From the NCBI GenBank assembly GCA_045123995.1, contig JBGVKY010000014.1:186001-250000 (forward strand): a stretch of 64,000 bases of DNA. Direction: 5' to 3'. The translations under genes and the position numbers were made by a program. The notes under the pieces were generated by a model that saw only the letters and a list, made by a program, of their open reading frames with translations, did not search any database and was not told the origin of the DNA. The stretch comes from HGM11501 sp045123995 (GTDB lineage Bacteria > Bacillota > Clostridia > CAKSNL01 > HGM11501). Shown here piece after piece: positions 44,280 to 52,675 of this stretch (positions within the stretch are counted from its first letter, which is position 1; the number at the start of each line of letters is the position of its first letter).

Positions 44280-44759
44280 ATGAAAAAAATATCTTTACTG
44301 TTATTTACGTTGATTTTGCTATTGTCTTCATGTGTTAAAAAAGAAAGTATAGAGGTTAGGTTATATTTTCCGGATGCTGAATTTATGTATCTTGAACCTG
44401 AATTGAGAAGTGTTGAAAAAGGTGAAAGCATAGAAAAAAATATAGTAAAAGAGATAATAAAAGGGCCCCAAAATCCCGAACTTAATAAATCGGTATCAGG
44501 TGAAGTTAAGGTTCTTTCAGCAGAAACCAAAGAGGGGATTTGCACGATTGATTTATCCGGTGAATTTTCAAAGTTCAATACCGGCGGCACAACAAAAGAA
44601 TCTATGGCAGTTATGTCGATAGTATATTCCCTTTGCTCAATAGAGGGGATAGAGGGAGTTAAAATAAATATTGACGGCGATTATAATGCGCCTTTCGGCG
44701 GTCATTTTACTCTGGAAGAACCTTTTTATCCCTCTACATTTCCTGATATAGTAAAATAA
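44280..44759 (+). CDS. GerMN-domain lipoprotein
   Basis: 159 residues. A lipoprotein signal peptide ends in LLLSSC, so Cys becomes lipidated and the protein sits on the outer membrane face. The rest is one GerMN domain: IEVRLYFPDAEF, a helix with IVKEIIKGPQNPEL, VLSAETKEGICTIDLSGEF and a final GVKINIDGD. GerM in Bacillus has two such domains and works in spore-envelope formation and germination; single-domain versions are common lipoproteins of uncertain role. GGGAGG precedes the ATG. Confidence 0.83.
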   Translation: MKKISLLLFTLILLLSSCVKKESIEVRLYFPDAEFMYLEPELRSVEKGESIEKNIVKEIIKGPQNPELNKSVSGEVKVLSAETKEGICTIDLSGEFSKFNTGGTTKESMAVMSIVYSLCSIEGIEGVKINIDGDYNAPFGGHFTLEEPFYPSTFPDIVK

Positions 44760-44797
44760 AAAAGAGACGGAATGCATTGCATTCCGTCTCTTTTATG
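44757..44797. terminator. Two-way terminator between the GerMN and ECF genes
   Basis: AAAAGAGACGGAATGCA and TGCATTCCGTCTCTTTT are complementary arms, T-rich on both sides. Confidence 0.88.
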
Positions 44798-44801
44798 TAA
44801 G

Positions 44802-45380
44802 TCAGATTTTTCTTATACTTAAAAGTCTTAAAATAATCGGTGCCAAAATCAAATTAGTTAAAAGCTCAACTAAGAAATTAAGGCCGGCAAGCCCTAAAAA
44901 CATATAAGCCGCGGCTGATTCAAATCCCGCTGCAGCACCCCATTGGGAAATTGTTTCAAAAAAGAAAAGTCTACATCCGATTAAAAATATACCGGTGTTA
45001 ACAATGGGACAAACTGCAGCAGATAAGAATACTGCAATGGTGCGGTTTGATTTAGCTAAAAGTTTGTAAAGCAAACCTGAAAGCAAACCTGCCAGAATAC
45101 CTTTAACCAGAACTGTAATTACAGTTCCTGCCGGGTTCACCGCCAAAAAAGCCCCCGCGTCACCTGACAAAAGTACGGCCAAACCGAAAACGAAGCCCAG
45201 CCAGCCACCGGCAAAGGGACCTGCCATGGCAGAGCCTAAAACAATGGGTATCAAAACCAGAGAGATAGAGAACATTCCAAACTTTATTGCACTGCCGAAA
45301 AGCTGCAGCAGAATTACAATAGCAGTAAGGACTGCACACAAAACCAGGGTTTTGACTGAAATGGACCTTTTTTTATTCAT
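44802..45380 (-). CDS. ECF transporter S component (substrate-binding membrane subunit)
   Basis: 192 residues with about six hydrophobic helices and the ECF-S pattern: a basic N-terminus, LVLCAVLTAIVILLQ in helix 1 (the AxxxA-type surface that meets the T subunit), SLVLIPIVLGSAMAGPFAGG in helices 2-3, and a loop before FLVELLTNLILAPIILRLL. The substrate, probably a vitamin, is not readable from sequence. It uses shared EcfA1/A2/T subunits encoded elsewhere. AAGGAGG precedes the ATG; a structured leader precedes that. Confidence 0.83.
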   Translation of the reverse strand: MNKKRSISVKTLVLCAVLTAIVILLQLFGSAIKFGMFSISLVLIPIVLGSAMAGPFAGGWLGFVFGLAVLLSGDAGAFLAVNPAGTVITVLVKGILAGLLSGLLYKLLAKSNRTIAVFLSAAVCPIVNTGIFLIGCRLFFFETISQWGAAAGFESAAAYMFLGLAGLNFLVELLTNLILAPIILRLLSIRKI

Positions 45381-45550
45381 AAATAAAACCTCCTTGGCTG
45401 CTGCTCACAAAGGATGCAACGCCTTTTTATTAAAAATTTCAATAAAGAAATTTTTTATGAGAATCGTCCGTACCGTCCAAGGGTAGGACGATACAATGAA
45501 AAATGCGGATAGCATTTTTTCGAAAGGTTAATGTATTTAATAGAACATTT
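45381..45550 (-). promoter_or_regulatory. Structured 5' leader of the ECF S-component gene
   Basis: On the minus strand three hairpins follow one another: AAAAATGC/GCATTTTT (45519-45499, with T run), ATCGTCC-TACC/GGTA-GGACGAT (45492-45463) and AAAAATTTC/GAAATTTTT (45455-45432). The last two arms precede the ribosome site by about 35 bases. No known vitamin riboswitch signature (THF, TPP, FMN, B12, preQ1) was found. Confidence 0.4.
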
Positions 45551-45581
45551 AAAATAAAGAAGCGGTCAACTTCTTTATTTT
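45551..45581. terminator. Terminator at the end of the AEC transporter gene
   Basis: AAAATAAAGAAG and CTTCTTTATTTT form a perfect 12-bp stem with a seven-base loop that overlaps the stop codon of the minus-strand gene. Confidence 0.7.
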
Positions 45582-46522
45582 AACAAAAGAGCAGAAACAA
45601 ATATGATAAGCGGAATTGTAGCTATAGAAAGCAGTGTTGTCACTGCTACGATTTCTGTGGCATATCCTGCATCATTCCCGTATTTGGTAGAAAAGAGTGC
45701 CGCTATCGCCGCTGAGGGACAGGCAGCAGGAATCAGAACCGAAAGGGAAAGAGTAGGATTTAATGGATAAAGAATATTTATAATAAGAATCGAAGCTAGG
45801 CAAAGGGCAGGTACCAATATAAGCCTTAAAAACGAGGAAGCATAAAGAGTAGGTCTTAAAAGTGCCGTTTTTATGTTTATACTTGCCAGATAACTTCCCA
45901 AAATTATCATTGAAAGGGGAGTGTTAAGCGAAGCCATTCCCGAAACAGCGTCAAGGGCGAAAGAGGGAAGCTTGATTTTAAAAAGGAACAGTAAAAGAGC
46001 AATAACCGAACCCATGACACCGGGATTTGTCAAAAGAGATTTGGGAGCAATTGATTTTTTACTTTCTGTAAAAACGTAGATTCCGTGTGTCCAGGAAATA
46101 ATGGTGAACATGGCAAGATAGGCACTGCCGAAAAACACACCGTCGTCACCCAGAACAGATTTTAGCAACGGAATACCCATAAATCCGCAGTTTGAGTATA
46201 TTGAGGTGAAAATGTTCAGTTTGTATCTGCCTGTATCTTCTTTCTTGAAAAGAAAAGTTGAAAGTACAATAGCTAAAAAATGAAAAAATATCGTAAGGAG
46301 TGCAGCTATTCCCAAATCTTTCAATAAAGAAAAATCAAGAAAATCAATTTTATTCTGATAAGATTCAATCAAAACGCAGGGGGTTACCAGTATGAGCAAT
46401 AAAGAGGTCATCTGTTTCACGCCCTCATTATTGATTTTTTTAGATTTTGTAAATATAAAACCCAGGCTTATGTAAAGGAAAATAATAAGTACCTGGTATG
46501 AAACTTTTATTGCTGCTTCCAT
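45575..46522 (-). CDS. AEC (auxin efflux carrier) family transporter
   Basis: About 315 residues and ten membrane helices in two inverted halves. Helix 4-5 reads TSIYSNCGFMGIPLLKSVLG and its mirror near the end CPSAAIAALFSTKYGNDAGYA, the two conserved substrate-site segments of the AEC family (malate/amino-acid type carriers in bacteria). The start at 46522 has GAGGAG six bases upstream; the frame to 46552 is longer but has no site. Follows rlmH by ten bases and probably shares its transcript. Confidence 0.88.
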   Translation of the reverse strand: MEAAIKVSYQVLIIFLYISLGFIFTKSKKINNEGVKQMTSLLLILVTPCVLIESYQNKIDFLDFSLLKDLGIAALLTIFFHFLAIVLSTFLFKKEDTGRYKLNIFTSIYSNCGFMGIPLLKSVLGDDGVFFGSAYLAMFTIISWTHGIYVFTESKKSIAPKSLLTNPGVMGSVIALLLFLFKIKLPSFALDAVSGMASLNTPLSMIILGSYLASINIKTALLRPTLYASSFLRLILVPALCLASILIINILYPLNPTLSLSVLIPAACPSAAIAALFSTKYGNDAGYATEIVAVTTLLSIATIPLIIFVSALLLK

Positions 46523-46532
46523 TCTTAACTCC

Positions 46533-47012
46533 TCATTTGTGATAAGTTTCACCGGCTTCTATTTTAGAAGCTCTGTATAATTGTTCTAAAAAAATAACTC
46601 TTGCCATTTCTTTGGTAAAGGTCATTTTTGAAAAGCTTAAAAGAAAATCAGAAGAAGATAAAACTTCCCTTGAAAGACCATGGGAACCGCCGATAATAAA
46701 ATCGACCTCGGAAATCCCGCTATTTCCAAGACTCTTTAATGTATCTGATAATTCCTCGCTGGAAATCTGTTTTCCTAAAATCGCTAAGGATATGATGTAT
46801 GCACCTTTGCCCAAGGCTTTTAAAATCTTTTTGCCTTCTTCTGAAAGTGCTTTTTCGATTTCCGATGACGAGGGAGCTTCGTGTCTTATTTCTTCAGGAA
46901 TTTCAAGGATTTCCACCTTGTGAAATCTTTTTAGTCTTTTAAGATATTCTTCTGCGGCATCCTTAAAAAAGGTTTCTTTAAGTTTGCCTACACAAATCAG
47001 CTTTATTTTCAT
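46533..47012 (-). CDS. rlmH: 23S rRNA pseudouridine-1915 N3-methyltransferase
   Basis: SPOUT-fold enzyme that methylates pseudouridine 1915 on assembled 70S ribosomes. About 159 residues, the expected length when started at ATG 47012 (MKIKLICVGKLKE). The knotted SAM site is FIIGGSHGLSREV, and the C-terminal SKMTFTKEMARVIFLEQLYRA is fully conserved. The start lies two bases after the stop of the acidic upstream gene. In many Bacillota rlmH is near the replication origin; here it is not. Confidence 0.95.
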   Translation of the reverse strand: MKIKLICVGKLKETFFKDAAEEYLKRLKRFHKVEILEIPEEIRHEAPSSSEIEKALSEEGKKILKALGKGAYIISLAILGKQISSEELSDTLKSLGNSGISEVDFIIGGSHGLSREVLSSSDFLLSFSKMTFTKEMARVIFLEQLYRASKIEAGETYHK

Positions 47013-47014
47013 AA

Positions 47015-47497
47015 TTAAATGGCATTTAAGTTGGCAACAATCATTTTGCAACCGTCAGCGATTACTTCGCGTAGATCAGATAAATCATCCTCTGTTAAAG
47101 AAGTATCTTCCGAATCCTCTTCATCATCGTCTGCTGTCTGGATAAAGAAAAGAGTATCGTAAATTTCCGACAAGGTTTCGTTGTCATCGTCTCCTAAGAA
47201 GCTTAAATTCAATGTGAAAGCCAAATCCGAGCATATGTTCCAGAAATTAAGAAGCATGGAAGCATCAATTTCGTCGCCGTTTCCCAATGCGAAGCTCAAA
47301 AGGGAAGAAAGGTCGAAAATCATGGTTTCCTTGATCTTGATACCCTTTGCCGCTGTGAATTTATCGAAAACATCTTCATCCCTGAAGCATGCAACATGAT
47401 CCTGTTCCTTTAAGAAACCTGAATTTATGTCGGAAAACCAAACGCAGAAATAATCTTTTTCTTCGGTCTCAAAAATAACTTTGCAATATTCTTTCAT
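47015..47497 (-). CDS. Acidic cytoplasmic protein of unknown function
   Basis: 160 residues, not recognised. It has no signal peptide or membrane segment. The protein is strongly acidic, with the acidic low-complexity patch DDDEEDSEDTSLTEDDLSDL near residues 123-142, and aromatic-rich at the N-terminus (KDYFCVWFSDINSGFL). It precedes rlmH with two bases between stop and start, so translation is probably coupled. The start at 47497 has AGAGAGG upstream. Confidence 0.6.
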   Translation of the reverse strand: MKEYCKVIFETEEKDYFCVWFSDINSGFLKEQDHVACFRDEDVFDKFTAAKGIKIKETMIFDLSSLLSFALGNGDEIDASMLLNFWNICSDLAFTLNLSFLGDDDNETLSEIYDTLFFIQTADDDEEDSEDTSLTEDDLSDLREVIADGCKMIVANLNAI

Positions 47498-47566
47498 GAT
47501 ATCTACCTCTCTTTTTATATTCTTTAATATATTTTACCACATTTTTTAAAATCTTCAAGTAAAATA

Positions 47567-47594
47567 TTGAATTTATTTCATTTTATGGTAAAAT
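47567..47594 (+). promoter_or_regulatory. Promoter of the phosphofructokinase gene
   Basis: TTGAAT, 16-base spacer, TAAAAT, 31 bases before ATG. Confidence 0.5.
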
Positions 47595-47625
47595 AGTTAT
47601 GTACTAAATTTTTGGAGGAAAGTCT

Positions 47626-48843
47626 ATGTTAAAAGGAAATATGGTAGTAGGTCAGTCAGGCGGCCCCACAGTGGCGATAAACTCTTCTCTTGCAGGAGTG
47701 ATAAAGGGAGCTCTTGACAGCGGATTCGAAGGGAAAATTCTTGGAATGGTCAACGGTATAGAGGGGCTTTTGAAAGAAAAATTCACAGACCTCGGGGAAA
47801 CTTTCAGAAACGAAGAAAATCTTAAAAAGCTTATACATACACCCTCGGCATACCTTGGCTCCTGCAGATATAAAATGCCCAGGGACGCATCAGGTTATGA
47901 AATATATGAGAAAATATTTGAAATATTTGAAAAAAACCATATAAAATACTTTTTCTATATAGGCGGAAACGACTCTATGGATACGGTTTATCGCCTGAGC
48001 GAATACGCTAAGGAAAAAAACATAGATGTGAAAATCATGGGCGTTCCAAAAACCATTGACAATGATTTAGCCGGAACAGACCATTGTCCCGGCTACGGAA
48101 GTGCTGCGAAGTTTATAGCGACTGCCATAAAGGAAATGCACAGAGATACAAATGTGTATGATTTGGAAAGTGTTTTAATTGTTGAAATCATGGGAAGAAA
48201 TGCAGGCTGGCTTGCGGCGGCATCAAGCCTTGCAAGGGATAATGATTGTACATCTCCCGATCTTATTTATCTTCCAGAAGTTCCTTTTTCTATGGATAAT
48301 TTCCTTTCGGATGTTAAGGAATGTCTCTTAAAGAAAAAGGTGGTTATAGTAGCTATTTCTGAGGGAATTAAGGACGAGAACGGAGTATATGTGTGTGAAA
48401 GCACGGCCTCCGGTGCAGTTGATAACTTCGGACATAAATACTTAAGCGGTTCGGGGAAGGTTTTGGAAAATGCAGTAAGAGAAAAGCTTGGGGTGAAGGC
48501 AAGAGCTGTTGAACTTAATGTTTTCCAAAGATGTGCTGCCCATATACAGAGCAAAACAGATATAGAAGAGGCTTTACTTAACGGTAAGGCGGCATTTATG
48601 GCGGCAATGCAAGGCGAAACAGGAAAAATGATGGGCTATGTAAGACGCGGCGATTATGAAATTTCATTTGAGCCCATGGACATTTCAAAAATTGCAAACG
48701 TAGAAAAAACTGTTCCGCGTCAGTGGATAAACGAAAAAGGAAACGACGTTAATGAAGAATTTATAAAATATGCAAGACCTCTCATATTAGGAGAGAGCTA
48801 TCCTTGCTATGAAAACGGAATTCCGTGTCATATAACATTATAA
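47626..48843 (+). CDS. Diphosphate--fructose-6-phosphate 1-phosphotransferase (PPi-PFK)
   Basis: 405 residues of the PFK-A fold: VVGQSGGPTVAINSSL, the phosphoryl-donor loop YIGGNDSMDT and the catalytic VPKTIDNDL, then IVEIMGRNAGWLA and FQRCAAHIQS. The Asp in GGND, where ATP enzymes have Gly (GGDG), and the Lys in PKTIDND, where ATP enzymes have Gly, are the marks of pyrophosphate users. It therefore probably works reversibly in glycolysis and gluconeogenesis. GGAGG precedes the ATG; the secreted repeat protein follows 15 bases later. Confidence 0.88.
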   Translation: MLKGNMVVGQSGGPTVAINSSLAGVIKGALDSGFEGKILGMVNGIEGLLKEKFTDLGETFRNEENLKKLIHTPSAYLGSCRYKMPRDASGYEIYEKIFEIFEKNHIKYFFYIGGNDSMDTVYRLSEYAKEKNIDVKIMGVPKTIDNDLAGTDHCPGYGSAAKFIATAIKEMHRDTNVYDLESVLIVEIMGRNAGWLAAASSLARDNDCTSPDLIYLPEVPFSMDNFLSDVKECLLKKKVVIVAISEGIKDENGVYVCESTASGAVDNFGHKYLSGSGKVLENAVREKLGVKARAVELNVFQRCAAHIQSKTDIEEALLNGKAAFMAAMQGETGKMMGYVRRGDYEISFEPMDISKIANVEKTVPRQWINEKGNDVNEEFIKYARPLILGESYPCYENGIPCHITL

Positions 48844-48858
48844 TCAAGGAGTGGGAAA

Positions 48859-50400
48859 ATGAAAAAAGCAAGTACACTTTTAATTGTTGCGGCATTGATT
48901 TTAACGATGCTTATGCCCCTTACAGCGGGTGCGGCGGAGGTTTATGTAAGCCATGCGGAAATAGGAATTGTGGTAAACGGCAGAGGGGTAAACAATTCCC
49001 TTAGGAAATACCCTTTTATAGTTTATAACTCCATTACATATTTCCCCATGACCTATAATGACTGCGCTTATTTGGGTCTTTCAAACACATGGACTGCTGA
49101 GGCGGGAAATATCATCACTAAAGCTGAAGAGATTGACTGCTACGATGATTTTTTAAATCCCTTGCAAAACGATGAAGATAAAGGTGGTATGGCACAGATT
49201 GCCATGACACCCATCAATGTTTTAGGCGAAAGTATTGACAATCTTAAAGAGCAATATCCTATACTTAATTACAGAAATCTTTTATATTTCCCTCTTACAT
49301 GGGACTGGGGGCAGAAATTTGGCTGGTCTATAACATTTACTGAAAACAATATTTTGGAAGTTGCTACGGAAAACTATAAGGACAAGGGTTCGTATTATGT
49401 TTTCGATCTTTTTGACGGCAAGGTTTCAAAAGGAAAACTTGCAGCCTATAAGGGAGATTTTTATGAACTTAACGGAAACTATAAATACTACAGTTTTTCT
49501 CCGGATTATACACTGCTTAGAAATGCCGAGGTAAAAGATTTTGTGCAGTTATATAGGCTTCTTGACGGTGGAGTGGGAGAAAAAGGAACTACCTACATAA
49601 GCGTAAAAAAAGAGCTTGCAGATGAGTTTGTTCAAAACGGCTGGTTTACAGGTGACAAACTTGATGAAAGAGTTTTGCTTTATATGAAAAATCATACAAA
49701 AAGTGAACTTATTGAAGCAATACATGATATTTCTACAAAAGGAACGGACCAGACGTTTTTGAAGAATGTAAACAATTACTATTTTGGCGGATTTGATAAT
49801 TATGAATCCTTGGTTAAATCACCTACTGAGGTCTGCACAGTGAGAAAAGACCAGGTTTATGCATATACATCACAGGGATGGCAGACAAGCTTTGACTATT
49901 TAATGAGCATGGTAATTAAGAAAGAGAAAGCAAAACAGTTTGGTGAAGCAATGAAATATATAGAGTGTGCGGATTACAGCTCTTTCATGGATAATTATGG
50001 GATAGATATGCCATATATAGATTGCAGTGGAAATTATGAGAGAATGAAAGATAAATTCTATTCTCTGGCACAAAAGCTTTATGGCTCTGGAGCAGACGGT
50101 GTGAAGCTTGCTTATACTGCGAAAAGATATGAGACAAGCAATTATGGAATATTCGTAGTAAAGTTTAAGCCCGGCAATCTTTTGGCAGACTTTACGGTAA
50201 GCTATGATCTGGCAACTTTAGACGGAACAATCGTGCAAAGAGGACTTACAGGATACGGATCTTCTTACACCATGGAGGGACAACGTTACGATATAGGAGA
50301 AGTGTATTTTGATTCCCCCGATGACCAGTTATATAACGTAACAAATGTGAAAGTTACTAACGTTACCTTTAGTCAGGATGCAGTATTCGGTGCAGGCTGA
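48859..50400 (+). CDS. Secreted protein with two copper-amine-oxidase-N-like repeats
   Basis: 513 residues with a Sec signal peptide ending around TAGAAEVYVS. Two similar segments, KYPFIVYNSITYFPMTYNDCAYLGL (about 45-70) and QYPILNYRNLLYFPLTWDWGQKFGW (about 132-157), resemble the copper amine oxidase N-terminal-type domain that clostridial surface proteins use as a structural repeat. The remainder is not recognised and ends with a beta-sandwich-like part (TVSYDLATLDGTIVQRG). No LPXTG or membrane anchor. AAGGAG precedes the ATG. It probably shares the PFK transcript. Confidence 0.72.
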   Translation: MKKASTLLIVAALILTMLMPLTAGAAEVYVSHAEIGIVVNGRGVNNSLRKYPFIVYNSITYFPMTYNDCAYLGLSNTWTAEAGNIITKAEEIDCYDDFLNPLQNDEDKGGMAQIAMTPINVLGESIDNLKEQYPILNYRNLLYFPLTWDWGQKFGWSITFTENNILEVATENYKDKGSYYVFDLFDGKVSKGKLAAYKGDFYELNGNYKYYSFSPDYTLLRNAEVKDFVQLYRLLDGGVGEKGTTYISVKKELADEFVQNGWFTGDKLDERVLLYMKNHTKSELIEAIHDISTKGTDQTFLKNVNNYYFGGFDNYESLVKSPTEVCTVRKDQVYAYTSQGWQTSFDYLMSMVIKKEKAKQFGEAMKYIECADYSSFMDNYGIDMPYIDCSGNYERMKDKFYSLAQKLYGSGADGVKLAYTAKRYETSNYGIFVVKFKPGNLLADFTVSYDLATLDGTIVQRGLTGYGSSYTMEGQRYDIGEVYFDSPDDQLYNVTNVKVTNVTFSQDAVFGAG

Positions 50401-50402
50401 TT

Positions 50403-51347
50403 TTAAGATACATTTAGAATTTTTAATGAAACATCTTTATAATAAGTGTTTAAAATTTCTCTGTAAGTAAGACCCTCCTTGGCTAACTGATTGGCACCGT
50501 GCTGGCTTAAACCCACGCCGTGGCCGAAGCCTTTTACGGTAAAAACTACGCCGTCATCTTTTATAACAATGGTAAAGGCGGAAGAACGCAGAGAAAAAAG
50601 ACTGCGGATTTCACTGCCACTAAATAAAACACCGCCTATCTTAAGGTCGGTAACGTAGCCCGAGGGGGAATAGTTTATATCTCTGATATCTGATACATCC
50701 GAAAGTGTCGCATCCTTTGCGGCACTTTTGATTTTTTCGCTCCATTCATCGCGGGAAACAAAAACCTCTGTATTAAATTTATCCAAAGACGTCTCCAGAG
50801 AACTATCAACGGCTTTCAGATAGGGGACATCGTTGCCCCATACGTTTTTTGCATCCTCGGTTTTTCCTGCACTCATAGCATGAAACACCGCTAAAATAGG
50901 TTCGTCATTAAAGGTCAGGATTTCTCCTTTAGTACTCTCCACAGCGTTTTTTACCTTGATTAAATTATCCTCTCCGCCCTCATAGAGAGAGGGGTATATG
51001 TAGGCACAGCAACAGGTGGAATTCATACATATATTTGCGTTTTCATGACCGGGAGACGATAGCTTTTGGGCGGCGTAGGTTCTTGCGGCAACGCTTTGCG
51101 ACTTCAAGGCTTCTTCCTCGAAGGAGGCAGGCATTTCTGCAAGTACAACCCCGATAAGATAGGACTCTAAAGGGATGGAAAAGACAGAATTATCGTATAC
51201 ATTAAGAACGTTTATTGTAGGCTCTGAATATGAAGAAGAAAGGTCGGTTTTTAATGGGTCATTTTTTGATATTTCATTGTTTGTGATGCATGGGAAAAGG
51301 AACATGGAGCAAAAAAGTAAGGATAATAAAAATGCAGATTGTTTCAT
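50403..51347 (-). CDS. spoIID: SpoIID-family peptidoglycan lytic transglycosylase
   Basis: 314 residues with an N-terminal signal/membrane anchor (residues 4-20). It contains LESYLIGVVLAEMPASFEEE with the catalytic Glu, ALKSQSVAARTYA, VFHAMSAGKTEDAKNVWG and the zinc-site GFGHGVGLSQHGANQLAKEG, the full SpoIID/LytB pattern. In sporulation SpoIID thins septal peptidoglycan during engulfment. The usual segment CDDSxHCQAY reads CMNSTCCCAYIY, with three consecutive cysteines. The assignment as true SpoIID rather than a vegetative paralogue is not certain, since spoIIQ/spoIIID neighbours are absent. Confidence 0.87.
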   Translation of the reverse strand: MKQSAFLLSLLFCSMFLFPCITNNEISKNDPLKTDLSSSYSEPTINVLNVYDNSVFSIPLESYLIGVVLAEMPASFEEEALKSQSVAARTYAAQKLSSPGHENANICMNSTCCCAYIYPSLYEGGEDNLIKVKNAVESTKGEILTFNDEPILAVFHAMSAGKTEDAKNVWGNDVPYLKAVDSSLETSLDKFNTEVFVSRDEWSEKIKSAAKDATLSDVSDIRDINYSPSGYVTDLKIGGVLFSGSEIRSLFSLRSSAFTIVIKDDGVVFTVKGFGHGVGLSQHGANQLAKEGLTYREILNTYYKDVSLKILNVS

Positions 51348-51413
51348 CTTAAAAACTCCTTTCTTTTCCTATTCTATGAAAAACTTGTCCTTAAAATTAC
51401 TGTATAATAATGC

Positions 51414-51442
51414 TTTACAAATATGTAAGTTTGTGGTAAAAT
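51414..51442 (+). promoter_or_regulatory. Promoter of the aminotransferase gene
   Basis: TTTACA, 17-base spacer, TAAAAT. Confidence 0.5.
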
Positions 51443-51477
51443 AGGTTGGTATGTACAGAAAGGAAAGGCGGAATATT

Positions 51478-52659
51478 ATGAAAAGCGATTTCATAGCTGA
51501 AAGAGTAAAGCCACTTAAGGCATCTGCTATAAGAGAAATATTTAAAATGGTCGGAAGCAAAGATATAATTTCCTTTGCGGGCGGAAATCCTTCTGCAGAA
51601 ATTTTCCCCAAAGAGGAACTTGCTCACCTTGCTTCTTCTATCATAGAAAAAGAGGGACACCTTGCACTTCAGTACGGTGTTACAGAGGGATATGCTCCTC
51701 TTCGTAACAGGGTTAAGGCAGAAATGACCAAGGAAGGCATTATGCATGATACCGACGACTGTCTTATTACAACAGGCGGTCAGCAGGCAATAGACCTTTG
51801 TGCAAAAGCTCTTATAAACGAGGGTGACGTAATCGCAGTTGAAGCTCCCAGCTTTATTGGCGGACTCAATGCGCTTCGTTCCTATGGCGGAGATTTAAGA
51901 GGAGTGACAGTAAGAGAAGATGGTATAGATATAGATGAACTTGAAGCACTTCTTAAAAAAGAAAAGGTAAAGCTTTTATATACAATTCCCACATTCCAGA
52001 ATCCTACGGGAATTACCATGAGCTTAGATAAGAGAAAGAAGCTTTTGGAATTGGCAGAAGAATACGATTTTTACATTCTTGAAGATAATCCTTATGGAAA
52101 ACTTCGTTTTACAGGAGAGGACATTCCGGCTATAAAGACAATGGATAAAAAGGGCAGAGTCATTTATGCAAGCTCCTATTCAAAGCTTATATCTCCCGGT
52201 ATGAGAGTGGGCTATGCTGTGGCAAGAGAGGATATTTTCGACAGAATGGTAGTTTGCAAGCAGGCTAATGACGTTCACACACCCTGCCTTACACAGATGA
52301 TGGTTGAAAGATTTATTGAAGAAAATGACTTTGATGCACACATTAAAAAGAGCATAGATATGTACAGGGAAAAATCTTCACTCATGATGAAACTTATGGA
52401 TGAACTTTTTCCGAAGAATATAAAGCATACAGTACCTGAGGGAGGAATTTTCCTCTGGTGCACCATTGACGGAGACTACGATACCAAGGAAATTATGGCT
52501 AAGTGCATAGAGGAAAAGGTGGCATTTGTACCCGGTGCAACAGCCATGGTAGACATTGATGAAAAGTGCAATATGTTCAGATTAAATTATTCAACACCTA
52601 CGTTGGAAGAAATCGACAGAGGTATGAGAATAATGGCTAAGGTGCTTAATAATCTTTGA
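51478..52659 (+). CDS. PLP-dependent aminotransferase (2-aminoadipate/aromatic type, MocR-related catalytic domain)
   Basis: 393 residues of fold-type I: ISFAGGNPSAEIFP at the N-terminus, YGVTEGYAPLRNRV, TTGGQQAIDL, PTFQNPTGITMS and DNPYGKLRF, and the PLP Lys in SSYSKLISPGMRVGY. It is closest to stand-alone 2-aminoadipate/LysN-like aminotransferases; no helix-turn-helix is present. The substrate (aromatic amino acid or branched 2-oxoacid) is not determined. ATG 51478 follows GGAAAGGCGG; an in-frame ATG at 51451 lies before that site. trpS follows 16 bases later. Confidence 0.9.
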   Translation: MKSDFIAERVKPLKASAIREIFKMVGSKDIISFAGGNPSAEIFPKEELAHLASSIIEKEGHLALQYGVTEGYAPLRNRVKAEMTKEGIMHDTDDCLITTGGQQAIDLCAKALINEGDVIAVEAPSFIGGLNALRSYGGDLRGVTVREDGIDIDELEALLKKEKVKLLYTIPTFQNPTGITMSLDKRKKLLELAEEYDFYILEDNPYGKLRFTGEDIPAIKTMDKKGRVIYASSYSKLISPGMRVGYAVAREDIFDRMVVCKQANDVHTPCLTQMMVERFIEENDFDAHIKKSIDMYREKSSLMMKLMDELFPKNIKHTVPEGGIFLWCTIDGDYDTKEIMAKCIEEKVAFVPGATAMVDIDEKCNMFRLNYSTPTLEEIDRGMRIMAKVLNNL

Positions 52660-52675
52660 TTAAAGGAGACTCGTT

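Noticed and set aside
45381..45550. THF riboswitch before the ECF gene
   Set aside because: GTTGCATCC near the gene recalls the THF riboswitch end, but the partner helices and GUUAAGU-type loop are missing.
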